DNA of 64,000 bases from Tretioscincus oriximinensis. Lineage: Eukaryota; Chordata; Lepidosauria; Squamata; Gymnophthalmidae. The stretch lies in the NCBI GenBank assembly GCA_022410635.1, contig JAJVDF010000261.1:848227-912226 (forward strand), in the 5' to 3' direction. A model generated the notes under the pieces. It saw nothing but the letters and a program-made list of their open reading frames with translations, was not told where the DNA came from and ran no database searches. The position numbers were made by a program, and so were the translations under genes. Each line of letters opens with the position of its first letter. The first letter of the stretch is position 1. Shown here piece after piece: positions 11,688-23,733 of the stretch.

Positions 11688-11866
11688 TCCTGTCCCCACT
11701 GAGCCTTCTTCTTGGCTATATCTCAGAATAGGACCGGACCATCTACATGCTAGTGTAGGCTAGGGCAGGCCCCGAATGGGGCCTGCCATTGCCTACACTG
11801 GCATGTGGATGACCAAGCTCTGTACCAAGATATAACCTAGAATAAGGCTCAGTGGGGATAGAGTCT
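11688..11866. mobile_element. inverted-repeat MITE, family B, copy 1
   Basis: The two halves are near-perfect inverse copies: the left starts ccccactgagccttcttctt and the right ends gaataaggctcagtgggg. The centre is the palindrome ggcaggccccgaatggggcc. The whole element is about 180 bp. Copies lie at 18892-19072, 19640-19790 and, as a half, 59780-59846. One copy is preceded by TTA next to gggcctgtcc, which hints at PIF/Harbinger-type insertion, but this is not proven. Confidence 0.8.
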
Positions 11867-13047
11867 GAACGTGTTTTTACTCAAACTTAGTTGAATTTGT
11901 TGGAGAGTCCATAAGAGAATTTCTTTAAACCTTTTCTTTTGTGCCTTTTTTTAAAAAAATGATTTCATTGGGGGGGGGGAAGGGAAAATTTACATTTTGG
12001 CATCGAAAAGATTAAAAGATCTTTTGATGTGCTTTGAAAAAATCCCAATTAAACCACAAGACAGATCCATTCCTTTTTCCCAAGTCTCTCCTTCCCCCCC
12101 CTTCAGCCCCAGGTACATCTTTTGACAAACGTATGGGAAAGCAAATAAAACAGTTAGTTACCAATTCTCTTAGATGGTTGAGATGTACAGAGTGAGGAAT
12201 CACAGATGCACTGGAAAGCTCAAACTTAATTCTGCCCTTTCTTTAAAATACAATCTGTCTTTATCTGTACATGTCAAATAAAATACTGGATAAATTATGT
12301 GCACTAGAATTCCTTATCAGTCCTTACAGCTGCAGTTATAGTTCGCTGAGCAAAATCCTGTAACAGAGCAGCCAAATTTCAGTCTATAAACTGTCTCTTA
12401 ATCTGATCAAGCGTCTTCAAAGCAAAGCCATCTGCAGTTCTTCACAGACTGCAAAGCATGACTTGTTCACAATTCAATGTTGTGGATGTCAGTGTGTGTC
12501 TTTAGAAGAATGGGAAGGTTGGAGTGACAAACCTGCAGTCTTTATGGAGGGCCTACCAAATAGTGCTGTCATGAACAGGCCCCTACTAGTCAACAAAGCC
12601 AGAGATAAATGTCACCACCCAAACATATTAATAATCGTTCCATCTAATTACACCTGCTCAAATTAGCCATCAGGACTAATTAAAAACCACCTCCACACTG
12701 GACCCTGTAAGGGGACATGAACTGCTAAACACATGGTGGCCATCTGGCATTGTAGCCCCAGGGCTCAGAGGAAAACATCTGTGTGATGCATCAGTGTTTA
12801 TTAATTGCTCCCAATGTCTGGTGGAAAGGTGGCCTGCAAAACTGCCTGCAGGAAATCAGCACAGAGGCAAATTTGGCACAGCTGATTCTCTGCTCCCTGC
12901 TGCCTCCCGCAGCATGCTTTCTATTCATAAGGGAAAACCAATTTATTTCTTTTGGTCGTTGCTTTTTTTTAATGGGGAAAAATGAAATTTTAAAAAGGTT
13001 GCTATATGTTTTAAGGAACTAATGCTGCTGTTTCATTTCAGCAAACA
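11867..13047. other. no gene seen
   Basis: Only short, unconvincing frames. A G-run lies at 11971-11980 and a C-run at about 12093-12100 within a pyrimidine-rich stretch. Confidence 0.55.
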
Positions 13048-13304
13048 GGATCCAGTTTGGTATAGCGGTTAGAGTCCTGGACCCTTATCTGGTAGTCTTC
13101 TGGTTTGATTCCACACTCCTCCGTGAACCTAGCTGATTGATCTTGGATCAATCGCTGTTCTTTAGAATTCTCTCAGCCCTGCCTACTTCACAGGACATCT
13201 CTTATGGAGAAAGTAACAAAAGCTATGTGCACTGTCCTTTGGTTGGCTGTCTTGAGACCTCTAGGTATAGAGTGGGGTATATACATAAATAAATAAATAA
13301 ATAA
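13048..13304 (+). mobile_element. tRNA-derived SINE, family C, nearly full length
   Basis: The head resembles a tRNA with A-box-like tatagcggttagag and B-box-like ggtttgattcc, followed by a body with agctgattgatcttgg and ctctcagccctgcctacttc. The 3' end is gagacctctaggtatagagt followed by (AAAT)n at about 13286-13304. Such elements are copied from RNA polymerase III transcripts by a partner LINE. The tail matches the dispersed repeat at 1748-1819, which may mark that partner. Confidence 0.75.
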
Positions 13305-15654
13305 TAGCTACAACATTCCCCACTACAAACAATATCAGTCAAGAGAATGGAACAAAGTAAAAAAAATGATGGCATTTTGAAGTTTACACTGTTCTGTGAT
13401 GTGGGGCAGGACAACAGAGAAATCTTGTATATATTGTTTTTATGACAGTGTAGCCTTAGCATGACTTCTTGCTGCCTTTGTATTACTGGGTAGCATATGT
13501 CATTTATGCATGACCCCTTATCTAGAAGAAACCATACAATCAAATGAATGCCAAAATTCTGGCTTTCACACCAATCTGATTGCATGTTTCAATCATTGTT
13601 GCAATTTCATTCCCCTAAAATTGTGGCCACTGTCAAATGCATATGTCTACAAGCCACCACACCACTATGGTTAATTGGTCAGAGTGAGTCTAAGTGTGTG
13701 TAGATAATACCAAGTTTTTATTTTGTTTCTAAAGAATCTGGTATGAAAAGACTTCTGTCACACTGAAGATGCTCACAGACAAGGGTCTTTAGAATTAGTG
13801 ATTCTGGCTGTCAGACATAACACAAGTAGCAATCCTCAAGGGGGAGGGGATAAATGGACAAAATTAAAGCCAATGAAAGTGTTTCTATTATAGCAAAGTG
13901 AACAATCCAAGTGACAACTATTACATACAAAAACAAANGACATTTTTTCCAACTCATTGTTCGCCTTGCTTTTTTAAAAAAATGTGCTCGCTACCCATTC
14001 CATCTTACTTTAGCTTCCACACTGCTCTGAGTCTTTGCCTAGCAATGTCTTCTCATGATGAAACCCATAGGGCATTTACTGTGCTTTCCTAAATACAGTC
14101 CCCAGCATTCTCTGCCTACAATTCTCGAGCATTCTCTGTAAGCCAAGAGCCAGTGAACTTTTACAGTTTGGCCTCAATTCTCACAAGATTCATTAAGTTC
14201 ACATTGCTCATGATGCTGAGGGTCCCTCTGAGGCTTTCATCAGATTTTACAAAATGCCCGCTAGCTATAGAATCACACAAAATGTGGGGGACAGTTTTCC
14301 ACGATAAAGAGCCTTTTAAGCAAGTGTATCTTTTCCCCAAGGTATGTGGGGAGGATTGAAGGTAATGTTGCATTCAGCTCACTGGAAATCGTGTGTGGGG
14401 ATAGGACCAAAGATACTCTTGGGGAAATCAGTGTTAAAAATAACCAACTCAAGAAGCAAGAAGTTTAGTATAAATTTTTAATTGCGAAGATCAGTTCAGA
14501 GCAAGAACAGAAAGACAGAATTTGATTGGTGAACCCAGAAAAAAGTGGCCAATCAGGATGTGTGGCTAAGGGGAGCTACAGAATTCTATACCTTGTGCTG
14601 TCATTCATACTGCTCAAGGGAATTTCTCAGGGCTGAAGTCTAATGTGGAGGATAAGAGATGCTACAGCAATTCCACAATTTTGTGGCGATTCTGCCAAGG
14701 ACCCATGTTTGTTGCCATAAGCTAGAGACTTCGTAGCCTTCAAACCATTTATTTTGGAACTTAACACAACTGAGGGTTTTAAACCATCGTGTGCACGCAG
14801 CCTTAGTCTGTTTTCTTGCCTTTTACTTTTCCACCTGTGAAGCAATAATCACAACTAGGAAACTATAAAATAGTCAAATCTATTTACCGTTAGTTTTGGC
14901 TGAGGGAACAGTTTCCCTGACACCTTCAAGCAGGACTGTTCCTGTTTTTAGTGAGTTATTTTTCATTTGATTTTAGCGTTGTAAACTCTCTTATGGTTAT
15001 AGGGTGGGATAAAAATACAAATAAATCAATTAAGTCCCTTTAAGCCAGCTGTGTTGCTAGAGGCAAAGAGAAGTAGGCACTCCAAGGAGGAGGAGACTGG
15101 TCTCACAGCCAGCATGCAGATGGAACACAAAATTCGTACCTATTCTCACTATGACCAAGTTGGATTTCCAAAACTGTTCTTGCTAGAGGACACAGTTCTT
15201 GGAAGGTAAAGCTATGGCATTTGCCTCATACTGAATATAATGCCAATTTCCACGGCATGTCAGACAGGATATGATTCTGCCAGCCTAAAGGAAATACAAT
15301 CTTGATGAGTGTTAATCAAGGATTCAAAGAACTGACTATTTCTCGGAAACAGCAACCTGCTCCTTTTATTGGTTGCCAGAGGAAAATGGAGTAAATGATT
15401 TAACTAGTTCCTGGTCCAGGAGTAGTTAAGACAAAGGTCACATCTTATAAATATCTACACTCCAAACCACCCATATTTATAGTTACCATTCTGCAGAGGA
15501 ATAGTAGAACAAGCAGCTGGGGAGGTGGTGAATATCATCTTTGACTTCTTTAGAAGAGGTTTAAATAAGTGAGAATTTTACATCTTGATCAGTGTCTTAA
15601 GAAATGTAGTCCTGCAAGAGTCAAGTTTGTATGCAGGTGTGGACTGTGAATGGA
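13305..15654. other. no gene seen
   Basis: No supported gene. The region 14890-15030 weakly resembles the (AAAT)-tailed dispersed repeat (gggtgggataaaaatacaaataaat) but is too diverged to call firmly. Confidence 0.5.
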
Positions 15655-16101
15655 TATTAGTGAACCTTTTGAGCTTGGTGTGTAAAAATTCATTTAAAAA
15701 AAACTAATTTAATTGGGTGCCATGTCACATCTAGAAATATCCATAATTTTGTGATATTTGTAGCTCGAGTCTAGTAAAAAAAAGTTATATTTTGATATAT
15801 TAGTATGTTTTTATTAAATAAATGAAACCAAATAATTATTTACATTAGTGACTTTTTGTTGCTGAATTTCATTGCTAAATCTTTAGTTGAAGGTTGGTAT
15901 TTTGTACACTTCAAGCCCAAGCAAGTGCTACGAACCCCATTTGTCAGACAGTTTCTTTCATTGGTTTTAATGCACCAATTTTTTTTTCAATTTTTAATGA
16001 TAAAATAACAATTCTTAAATTTTAATCAAGGCGGCGGCGTATCACCCAAAATGTCTTNGTGTGTCACTTTTGACACACATGTCATAGGTTGGTCATCACT
16101 G
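15655..16101. mobile_element. hAT-like non-autonomous element (MITE)
   Basis: The left end reads agtgaaccttttgagcttgg and the right end reads gtgtcacttttgacacacat, then cataggttggtcatcactg. These match the two ends of a reptile hAT MITE type I know (CAGTGATGGCGAACC...; inverse CAGTGATGACCAACC). The interior is AT-rich and has no transposase. Outer bases on the left are eroded and no 8-bp duplication can be read. Confidence 0.65.
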
Positions 16102-16584
16102 AACGAGAGGAATGCCAAAGTTATCTTGAATTGAACTAGACCACTNGCTTAATATTGCTTAGAAGTGGCTTTCTTAGTCTGGTAGTTTTCATAGTTTCTT
16201 TTGGACTACAACTCCCATTCACTCCAGATCAAGCACTAGAATAGCCAAGCTTGATCAGCTAAAGAACTCTTCAGGATTTTTGACACTGATCTTTCCCAGT
16301 CTTTTCATGTGATTGAATCTGGGAACTTGTAGGGAGAAAGTTGTAGAATTCCAAAGTAGCCATGTTAGGTCCTGTTTGCACAAAGCACAGTAATGTGTTT
16401 CAAGAATCTATTACAATGCATCTAATACATCCGCATGTGCTATAACATCTATAAAATGTGTTGCTGATCCTAAGCAAACAGAGCCTTAGTCCAGATCAGA
16501 ATTTCTAGTAATGGAATGAATTGGATCTGAAGAAACTGTTTTAGGCACTTTTCATGTTGAGTCTTCTTTGGAATAGTCTATCAA

Positions 16585-16640
16585 AATAGTCTACACCAGC
16601 ATGCAGATAGTTGCCCCCTATTCTGAGATGTAGATAAAGA
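16585..16640. repeat. possible fragment of inverted-repeat MITE family B
   Basis: The block gtctacaccagcatgcagat followed by a ttctgag motif resembles one half of the family B element (cctacactggcatgtggat). Too short and diverged to be sure. Confidence 0.3.
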
Positions 16641-16659
16641 GCATCTTATAAATATCTAC

Positions 16660-16745
16660 ACTCCAAAGGCTCAGTGATGAAAGGGCCCATGCCCCTGAAA
16701 GCTTATGCTACCATTTTTTTCTCTTATTAGTCACTAAGTTACTAC
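16660..16745 (+). repeat. diverged copy of the snap-back repeat, ribozyme-like block
   Basis: It carries tgatgaaagggcccatgccc followed by ctgaaagcttatgc and, further on, attagtcactaag. It aligns with gcatctgaagaagtagacct, gtctacgaaagcttatgcc and gttagtctcaaag of the element at 60963-61548. The stem between tgatga and gaaa has a different sequence but still pairs (agggc/gcccct). Confidence 0.5.
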
Positions 16746-18232
16746 CCAATCCCACTATAGTCCAGTCAAAATGGTTAATTGTCTTCTTTGAAGGTTTTTT
16801 GCTATGTGTTGTAATTAACAATATCCTGATGATATTCTGTGAAACTAGCAGTCAGGCCCCATGCCACATTGGGTCATTTCCAGAATATCCACCAAAAAGC
16901 TAGATTTAAGAAATTGCAGGAGTTCCCTTGATTTCTCAAAAGCTCTGGCACCTGCCCAGTTTATTTTTAGGGTGCCAACATTTGGCATGTTCTGTGCCAG
17001 CACATCACTAGAACATTTATCCAGGAACTTGCTGCATGAAACTAAGAAATGGATCCAGGCAAAGCAGCATATTCCTTGATGAATGATCCATCACTATGTT
17101 GGCACATGTTATACTAATCTTGTGGTTTCTCTTTGCTCCACTATAGGGAAATACTGGCATCTTTAAAACAGACATTTCCCTGAGCTATGCAAAGGGAATC
17201 TGGGGCAGGTGATTAGACTGAGAGTTTATTAGAACTTGTGTTCAGGATACCCAAAGGGTTTCTTTCTTCCTCAAATCAATGCTATATGTTTTCTTAAGGG
17301 AAGGACAAGAGACATAACTGTTTGTAGTGTCCCCCTTTTTTTGTAACATGAAAACCCTAATCTTTCCCATTCCTCTATATTTACACTTTTCCAGCATTCA
17401 ATATTTCTTTTAATTTTGATCTCTATTTTTAGCATGATTTATATAGAATTCGTATACAAGATTCATATTTTTAGATAAAAGAGTACAAATTTTAAAATGA
17501 AAATGGTATGGATTCATCCAAACATCATTTATTCAAAATATATATTTTTTCCACTCATGAAACACATAAGAGAAGTTCATTTTGATTTATGATGATAATG
17601 TACCCTCATTCATGTAATGTTCTTGATAACCCTTGATAACTGGTTTGTCATTGCTTTTCTTCAGATTTTTTTTTAACTTCCCAGTCTAGCCATGAAAAGA
17701 TTAGCTTTCCATGATCAGTCGAGTCTGCTCTGTGCTATTTGCACTGAATCTTAGATGTTCCCAGAATGCCCTGCTGGTATAGTGACAAATAGCCATAACT
17801 AGAAGTAGTGAAGCAAAAAACAAAACAACAAAAAGAATGAGGAACCAGGGTCAGAAAAAGCAGAGTTGGTGATTTATAAGTTGCTAAACTCACAAGTCTA
17901 TAGAAGTCAGTACGAAAATTCACCTTACAGAATACATTAATCCAAAATGTAGAATAGTAAAAAGCAAGGTAGTTGTACGTTCTAAGCTGCTGATTGTATT
18001 GGAGAACTTCCAACTTTGGCATAATGGATCTGGAGCCCTCAGATGTGAATGCTTTTGGTCCATCAATAGTTACTCCTCTTCTGGATTTCAGGACATGTGA
18101 ATATACCAATAGACTCATAAGGCCAAACCTTATGAGAGTTTTTGAAAGGCAGTGACATCATCATTTAAGAAGTGGAATGGAATAAGATAATACTTGCAAC
18201 ATTCAACATTGCACTTAAAAAAAGAAAATCTA
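16746..18232. other. no gene seen
   Basis: No supported gene. The frame of about 127 codons on the minus strand at 17735-18118 has no recognisable motif and no codon-like pattern. Confidence 0.5.
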
Positions 18233-18643
18233 GCAATGCACAATTTCATTTCACCATTCTGACCAGGGTGGAGCTATCATAGGAAGGACTGGGCCATTAC
18301 AGTCCCACTGGTGATGCTGAGTCCTCCTGTTGGCCCTGGTTTCATACCTTACATGTTAAAGCCTGCAGTAATGCCTGGCAAGTCTTTGTAATTGATTACG
18401 CTCTGCACGTGCCAAAAAGCAGTTCCAGACGTCACTGATTACAGGTTTTTGGCATGCGCACTGTATAATCCGCTCCAAGACTCATTGTGTGTTCTGCAGG
18501 CTTTAAAATGTAAGGAGGAAACCAAGCGGGAGGAACCACAGAAGCCCGACTCCACCAGTGATTCAGCCCCTTCTGCCACTGTGGTGAGCTACCCTAATAG
18601 CAACAGATCCTGACCGTAATGGCAATGCAATTTCTTGCAGTCT
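18233..18643. repeat. long imperfect foldback, possibly an ancient or exapted element
   Basis: The core arms 18347-18418 and 18446-18515 are inverse copies: a 22-bp block (ccttacat, ttaaagcctgcag) with one mismatch, then agtctt, gatta and gccaaaaa blocks in the same order. Weaker matches (cactggtg, gagtc, tggtttc, ccatt...caGG, gcaat) extend the symmetry to about 18233 and 18643. The loop at 18420-18445 contains agacgtcac. No target duplication or known terminal motif is seen. GC content on the right arm is higher than in the neighbours. Confidence 0.55.
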
Positions 18644-18891
18644 TAGGAACTGTTGTGCATTTCATCATCCAAGCTGGGGAGGGGGGGGGAAATAAATACT
18701 TAGTTTCAAGACCATCGAGAACTTGTAATCCCAAGACTGCTCCTCAGCAAATGTGGCTCTGGCCCCAATGGAGCTAAACCACCTGCTCACCAAGCTGCAT
18801 TGTCATACTAAACTCCAGCAAGATAGATTTGTCCATTTGAGACTTTAAGGAAAAAGAATGGTGAGTGGAAAATGGTCACAGACACAACAAT

Positions 18892-19072
18892 GGCCCAATC
18901 CCCACTGAGCCTTCTTCTTGGCTATATTTCAGAATAGGAATGTGCCATCTACATACTAGTGTAGGCATTGGCAGGCCCCGAATGGGGCCTGCCACAGCCT
19001 ACACTGGCATGTGGATGACCAAGCTTTCTACTGAGATAAAACCCGGAATAAGGCTCAGTGGAGACAGGGCCC
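18892..19072. mobile_element. inverted-repeat MITE, family B, copy 2
   Basis: It has the same layout as the copy at 11688-11866: left ccccactgagccttcttctt, central ggcaggccccgaatggggcc, right ggaataaggctcagtgg. The outer ends ggccc and gggccc extend the inverted repeat. About 181 bp. Confidence 0.8.
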
Positions 19073-19639
19073 AAGTGATCTATCACCATTTCATGAGCAT
19101 CAGAGTTAAGTGAACAGCAATATTGTTTCTCTAAAAGCATTGTCTTCAATAGACATTGCTTTGAAGTGGAAGTGTAAAATTGCACACTTCTGACCTTAAA
19201 AAACAATAATAAGGGCATGGGAAGAATAGGCAAGAAGTGCCTATTTATTCTGGAAGTTATGGACGGAAATGGCATGTTCTAATTCACCATCCAAATTCCT
19301 CTTTTATGGTACTTGTACCACCACACAGAATACTTTGAACTTCTGCAGAAATAGGTTGTAACAACATAAAATGAGAAAGGCAAGGGTGGGAAGGATGGAA
19401 CAGAAGAAAATAGCCTTTCCTTCTCCTAAGGAGTCAAAAGATTTCTGTGTNCAACAACAGAAAACTCAAGTGAGAGATGGAAAGGAAAAAGTACTGTTTC
19501 TACATTGACTGAATGAAAGTAACATTATAAAAATACTGAACACAGTATGTACTAAATTGAACTGCTGTAATTGAAGCTTCTGTGAATCCACACTGTCCCT
19601 TAGGGTGGATTTTTCCATTTTGATACAGTCACAGTTTTA

Positions 19640-19790
19640 GGGCCTGTCCCCAGTGAACCTTCTTTTGGGCTTCATCTCAGAATAGAAGCTAGTGAGACCT
19701 GCCATATACTACACTGGCCAAATGGGACCTGCCATAGACTACACTGGCATTTAGATGAGGAACTCTGTTCAGAGATATAGCTCAGAATAA
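19640..19790. mobile_element. inverted-repeat MITE, family B, copy 3
   Basis: It starts gggcctgtccccagtgaacc right after TTA (19637-19639) and ends near agatatagctcagaataa. The interior has a short internal duplication (gacctgccata, actacactggc twice). The right end is eroded. The TTA and the gggcc terminus are compatible with a PIF/Harbinger-type MITE. Confidence 0.65.
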
Positions 19791-22700
19791 TCACACACAT
19801 TTGATCTATGCGGAACAAAGGAAGCAAAGATAACTTGATTCTGGATGCAATACAATTGCCAAACAATGAAAACAGTGAAAACATCCCTAACACAAATAAT
19901 TAATCCCTTCTTGATTAGCAGAATGAACATAGGGACAGTTCTGATGTACTTTGAATACATCTCCAGTCCTAAAGAACTGAATGAAAGCAGGAAAAAACTG
20001 CTTTCAAGATGGATTAAAAGTATATGCCAGAACAGCACCATCGAGTCTTTTATGTCATTAGATATGCCAATCATTTTAGATGTAACCTGTGGTCAAAGAA
20101 GATTCTGTTCCTTTGAGTGTTTATTTTGATGGAAACTGTTGATAGTTGCTGAAACAAAACAGCTCTGTGAAATCCAAGAATGTTACAGCAGTGGGGGAGA
20201 AGGAATATTCGTAAGGTCTCCACTCAGCCACGTAGCCTCCTTGAACTGAGCAAAGCATGACTCATGATTTGGGAAAGCAGTTCATGATTACTTTCAACAG
20301 ATCTAGGCTTTCTTGTGAGGGCTGTAACAACAAGGGGAAAAAATAAAATCGTGAATGTCAATAAGCTGCCACATGCTGTGCTAGCCAGGCCAAACCAGGG
20401 CATCTAGTGTAATAACCTTTCTCTAGAGGTTGTGAAAGTCCAGTGTTGATGAAGCTTTGGGAATTATTTCATTCCCCCACCTAAAGTCTGCAGATTGGGA
20501 TAACCTTTTCTTGTTGGTTTGTTCCTAACCATATTCATTACAAAATCGAGAGCAATTTTCTGCTTTATTTCCCTTGTCTCCACCATCAACAAAATTCTTT
20601 CATTCCCTTGAAGACTCCCCTCAAAGTTTGAATTTACTTAAAAGTTGGTTGTCCACTCCTTCTCTCTTTCTCTGGGTATGCATGTGAATATATTGTCCAT
20701 GGGTTGTAGCTGCAGTTACTTTATAGAATAAAGATTTCTCACTGATAGTTGAAATTTGGACTTCAACTATCAAGTTGAATATATTTTTGGATGACCAAGC
20801 ACTGTAATTGCTTTAGATATGAATCTTAGCATTTTATCAGTATGCATTAAACATTGAGATCACCAAGAACAGTCAAGTCAGAGATTGTGTGAACTGTGGT
20901 TGAATATTGCATAAATAAATACATGCAAGAACAAATCTAATCAGGTTGTAGGTCAGAGCAGATAACAAAACAACAGAACTGCCAAATTCTGTCTCAGCTG
21001 AACATCTTTAGAAGATATACAGTGATAAGTATATCCACGTACCAGAATTAACTCTTTTGGTTTTCATCATCAGTTAGCTGGTAATCATACTGTGATTGAT
21101 CAGGTGGATGGGAGTTGCAGTAATTCATGCATTCATCCATCAACTATTCATTCTTTCTTTTTACATCATTTGCATCCTGACTTTTCAACTGAAGAATCCA
21201 GAGTGTCTACCATTGCTTCTCTCCACAGCAAAGGCTGAGAGGTAGTAACTGGCTTAATGTTCCACAGAGAACTTTCAGAAGAGTTTGGATTTGCACTCAG
21301 GAACTCCCATATTCTAATTTATTGACTACATTGCACTGCCACATTCCTGTGATATACCAGCTCTAGATGGTACCACATCTGCTTTTTAAGGCATTCACAT
21401 TATTGATGTACAGTATTGGAGAGAAAGTACAGAAATTGTTTCTATGTCTTTCTGGTAGACCAGAACATGGTCTGATGTAGGCCTTTGCCATCCACAAGAT
21501 TTTGTATGATATGGGTAGGACATGCCTACCCTGTGAGACATGATCTGTATTGGACAAATTGTAGATCTTGAATATTGGACTTTGAATATAGATGTTGAAT
21601 ATTAAAAATAACATCTTAGTCTGGTATGACTATAGACTTCAATATATACAACTGGACCAGGGGTTTTTGAAGTTCTATCAAGGATTCTTTGAAGGCAGCA
21701 TCAAAGGTTGCAGCAGAATGAGCTGTCCAAATGTGCACAACCTTGTCCTATAGCATTGGAGAAATTCATTGTTATGGGTCAGGGAGGCCTGCTCTGCTCC
21801 CAGAACAATGGAGTTAAATGTGGACAAGGCCTTTGAAGAGAACTATATTCATTATTAATAGCCAAGACATCAATAAATCACTGCTACACTAATTTATCTT
21901 GATCAGTTAAAAACAAAACCATCTGAAATTATCAAGGGACCTTTACAAAATCATCAAAAATTTCATATGGAATCTGTCTTCATAACATAAAATTAAATTA
22001 AGTGTTAGCTGGAAAACTAAAGGCTACAAAAGTGTTTAAAACACTCACAAAAAGTCCCCCTCAACTTTGCCTATGGCTCTGTGGGTAATGAAAGAGGCTC
22101 TTTAAATATTGCATGACATTTGTTCTACAGAACTATGGTTCATGGGAATTTCTATGCAATTCATTAAAGCATCACATTTTAACTATGGGGTGATACTCTA
22201 CTGAATTGGAACAAGCTTTTGCATAGCTTGCATCATTCACACTATATCTCAGGAATTCTCATCTTCCAGATGATCCTAAACTACAACTCCCAACATTTCA
22301 CACCCAGCTTTCTGTGTCAGCCCCATTAATGATTTACGTCTGGGATTTACTCAGCCCTTCCCTGCTGTCCAGGAGAAAGCCTTAAACCAATCATGGAGGA
22401 AGGAGAGACTAACTAAAGGAATTTATTTCTGTGATGTCTTTGCACAAAGATTATACGTGCCTTGAGGCAACTCACTCATAATCAGTGGAATGTTCTTCTG
22501 AGCTTTTAATAGGCATAGCATCCATTGTCTTGCTATTTGGTAACTGCCAGCTCATCCTTAATAAAACCAAAAAACAACTTTTAGCTAAGAGATTGAGTGA
22601 AGTTCCACTCCTAATAACCCCTTGTCCTGACCTGCTCTTGGGTGAATTATTACAGACACCATGGGCCAACTGGATGTGAAATTCTGTACAAATAATATGA

Positions 22701-23593
22701 TCTTCCAAGTGTTTGCTCTCTTGGAATTCATGACAGGGTCTGTCAATTCTAAATGACGCTCTGAGGCTGAAGCTTGAAAGTATCAAACCTAATGCTTCAC
22801 ATTTTCCCTGTGCCACAAGAACTCGCATTTTTGAACTTATGCACATGAAATGTGATCTCTTGCATTCCATTTTTTTTTCTTCCCATACTTCTGTTTTGTT
22901 TTATTTTGCATGCACAGGTATAAAGCTTACATTCACTTAAATTTGGAATGCAAATTATCTAGTGTCTCTTGTATATTCTCAGAATTATATTCTCAGAATA
23001 TAATTCGTTATGAAAGAAGAGGGACTTGTTAGAATACACAATGGGATGATGGGATCTGAAGTGCAATATTTCTTCTAAAGGATAAAAGAGAGTGAGGGAA
23101 GTGGCAAAGAATAGCAAAAATTATTAATAGGGGAAAGAAAAAGAACACAGTGTTTTATGTCATGGCAATTCTAGGATTCCAAATAGACTGAAACTATTTC
23201 ACACAATATTTGAAAATAAATATCCTTCATTCTTAGGCTAATCTGGACTCTCTGCCCAAGTGGTCTCAGGATTTGTCATGGAAAAAGTGATGTAACTCTA
23301 GCACTATTTCAATCATGTGGTGTTATCATTCAGTAAATAGCTCCCACCCTGACTTTCAAAACGGTCTTTCTGGGTGGCTCTTGGCAGATCTAATTAACAC
23401 TTTAATAATGCAGGAGCTTGAAATTCTAAACGGTTGGTCCTGGCAGTAATGCCAGATGATCATACGGTCAACTGTAAATGTGGGAATAATTAAATGCTTT
23501 TGCCCCATCACAACCATCTCTTAAAAATGCTCAGTAATATTTTAAGAGGTTGCAATGAGTTTGAGACCAAGCAACTAGCAGATTAGGGATATT
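19791..23593. other. about 3.8 kb without a supported gene
   Basis: Only short frames occur; the longest (about 132 codons on the minus strand at 22472-22870) has no recognisable motif. A weak hAT-MITE-like fragment with the phrase ctacaactcccaacat lies near 22262-22306. A small palindrome, gaattatattctcagaatataattc, lies near 22981-23005. Confidence 0.5.
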
Positions 23594-23733
23594 AGGATTT
23601 GGAACAGCAAGGGGGCTTGTAACAATTGGAGACCAACATGATAATCTCCAAGGGCTACAAGCCCCCTTGCTGGACTTTCTACTAAGACTAATACAGCTGT
23701 TTCTCCGAAACCAACTACCAGGATTTGGAACAG
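23594..23733 (-). mobile_element. snap-back retroelement, copy B, with 14-bp target duplication
   Basis: The direct repeat aggatttggaacag stands at 23594-23607 and 23720-23733. The insert (23608-23719) has a hairpin with arms at 23608-23632 and 23645-23669 (caagggggcttgta.../...tacaagcccccttg). It then has a single-copy part which, on the minus strand, reads tttcggagaaacagctgtat, then tagtagaaagtcc. This matches the head of the element at 60963-61548 (tttcagagaaatagccgtgt, then gcagaaagtcc). Both have the same head, arms and target-duplication length. Confidence 0.7.

Noticed and set aside
18498..18584. Exon-like stretch with ttctgcag before it and gtgagc after it, 28 open codons rich in Lys/Glu
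   Set aside because: The acceptor and the first bases lie in the arm of the foldback at 18347-18515 and are mirrored on the other arm, so the apparent splice site is explained by the palindrome. No known protein was recognised.
22472..22870. 132-codon minus-strand frame
   Set aside because: No recognised motif and the opposite strand is also open; likely chance.
22981..23005. 25-nt palindrome gaattatattctcagaatataattc (one central mismatch)
   Set aside because: AT-rich, short and isolated; expected by chance, and no element boundary was found.
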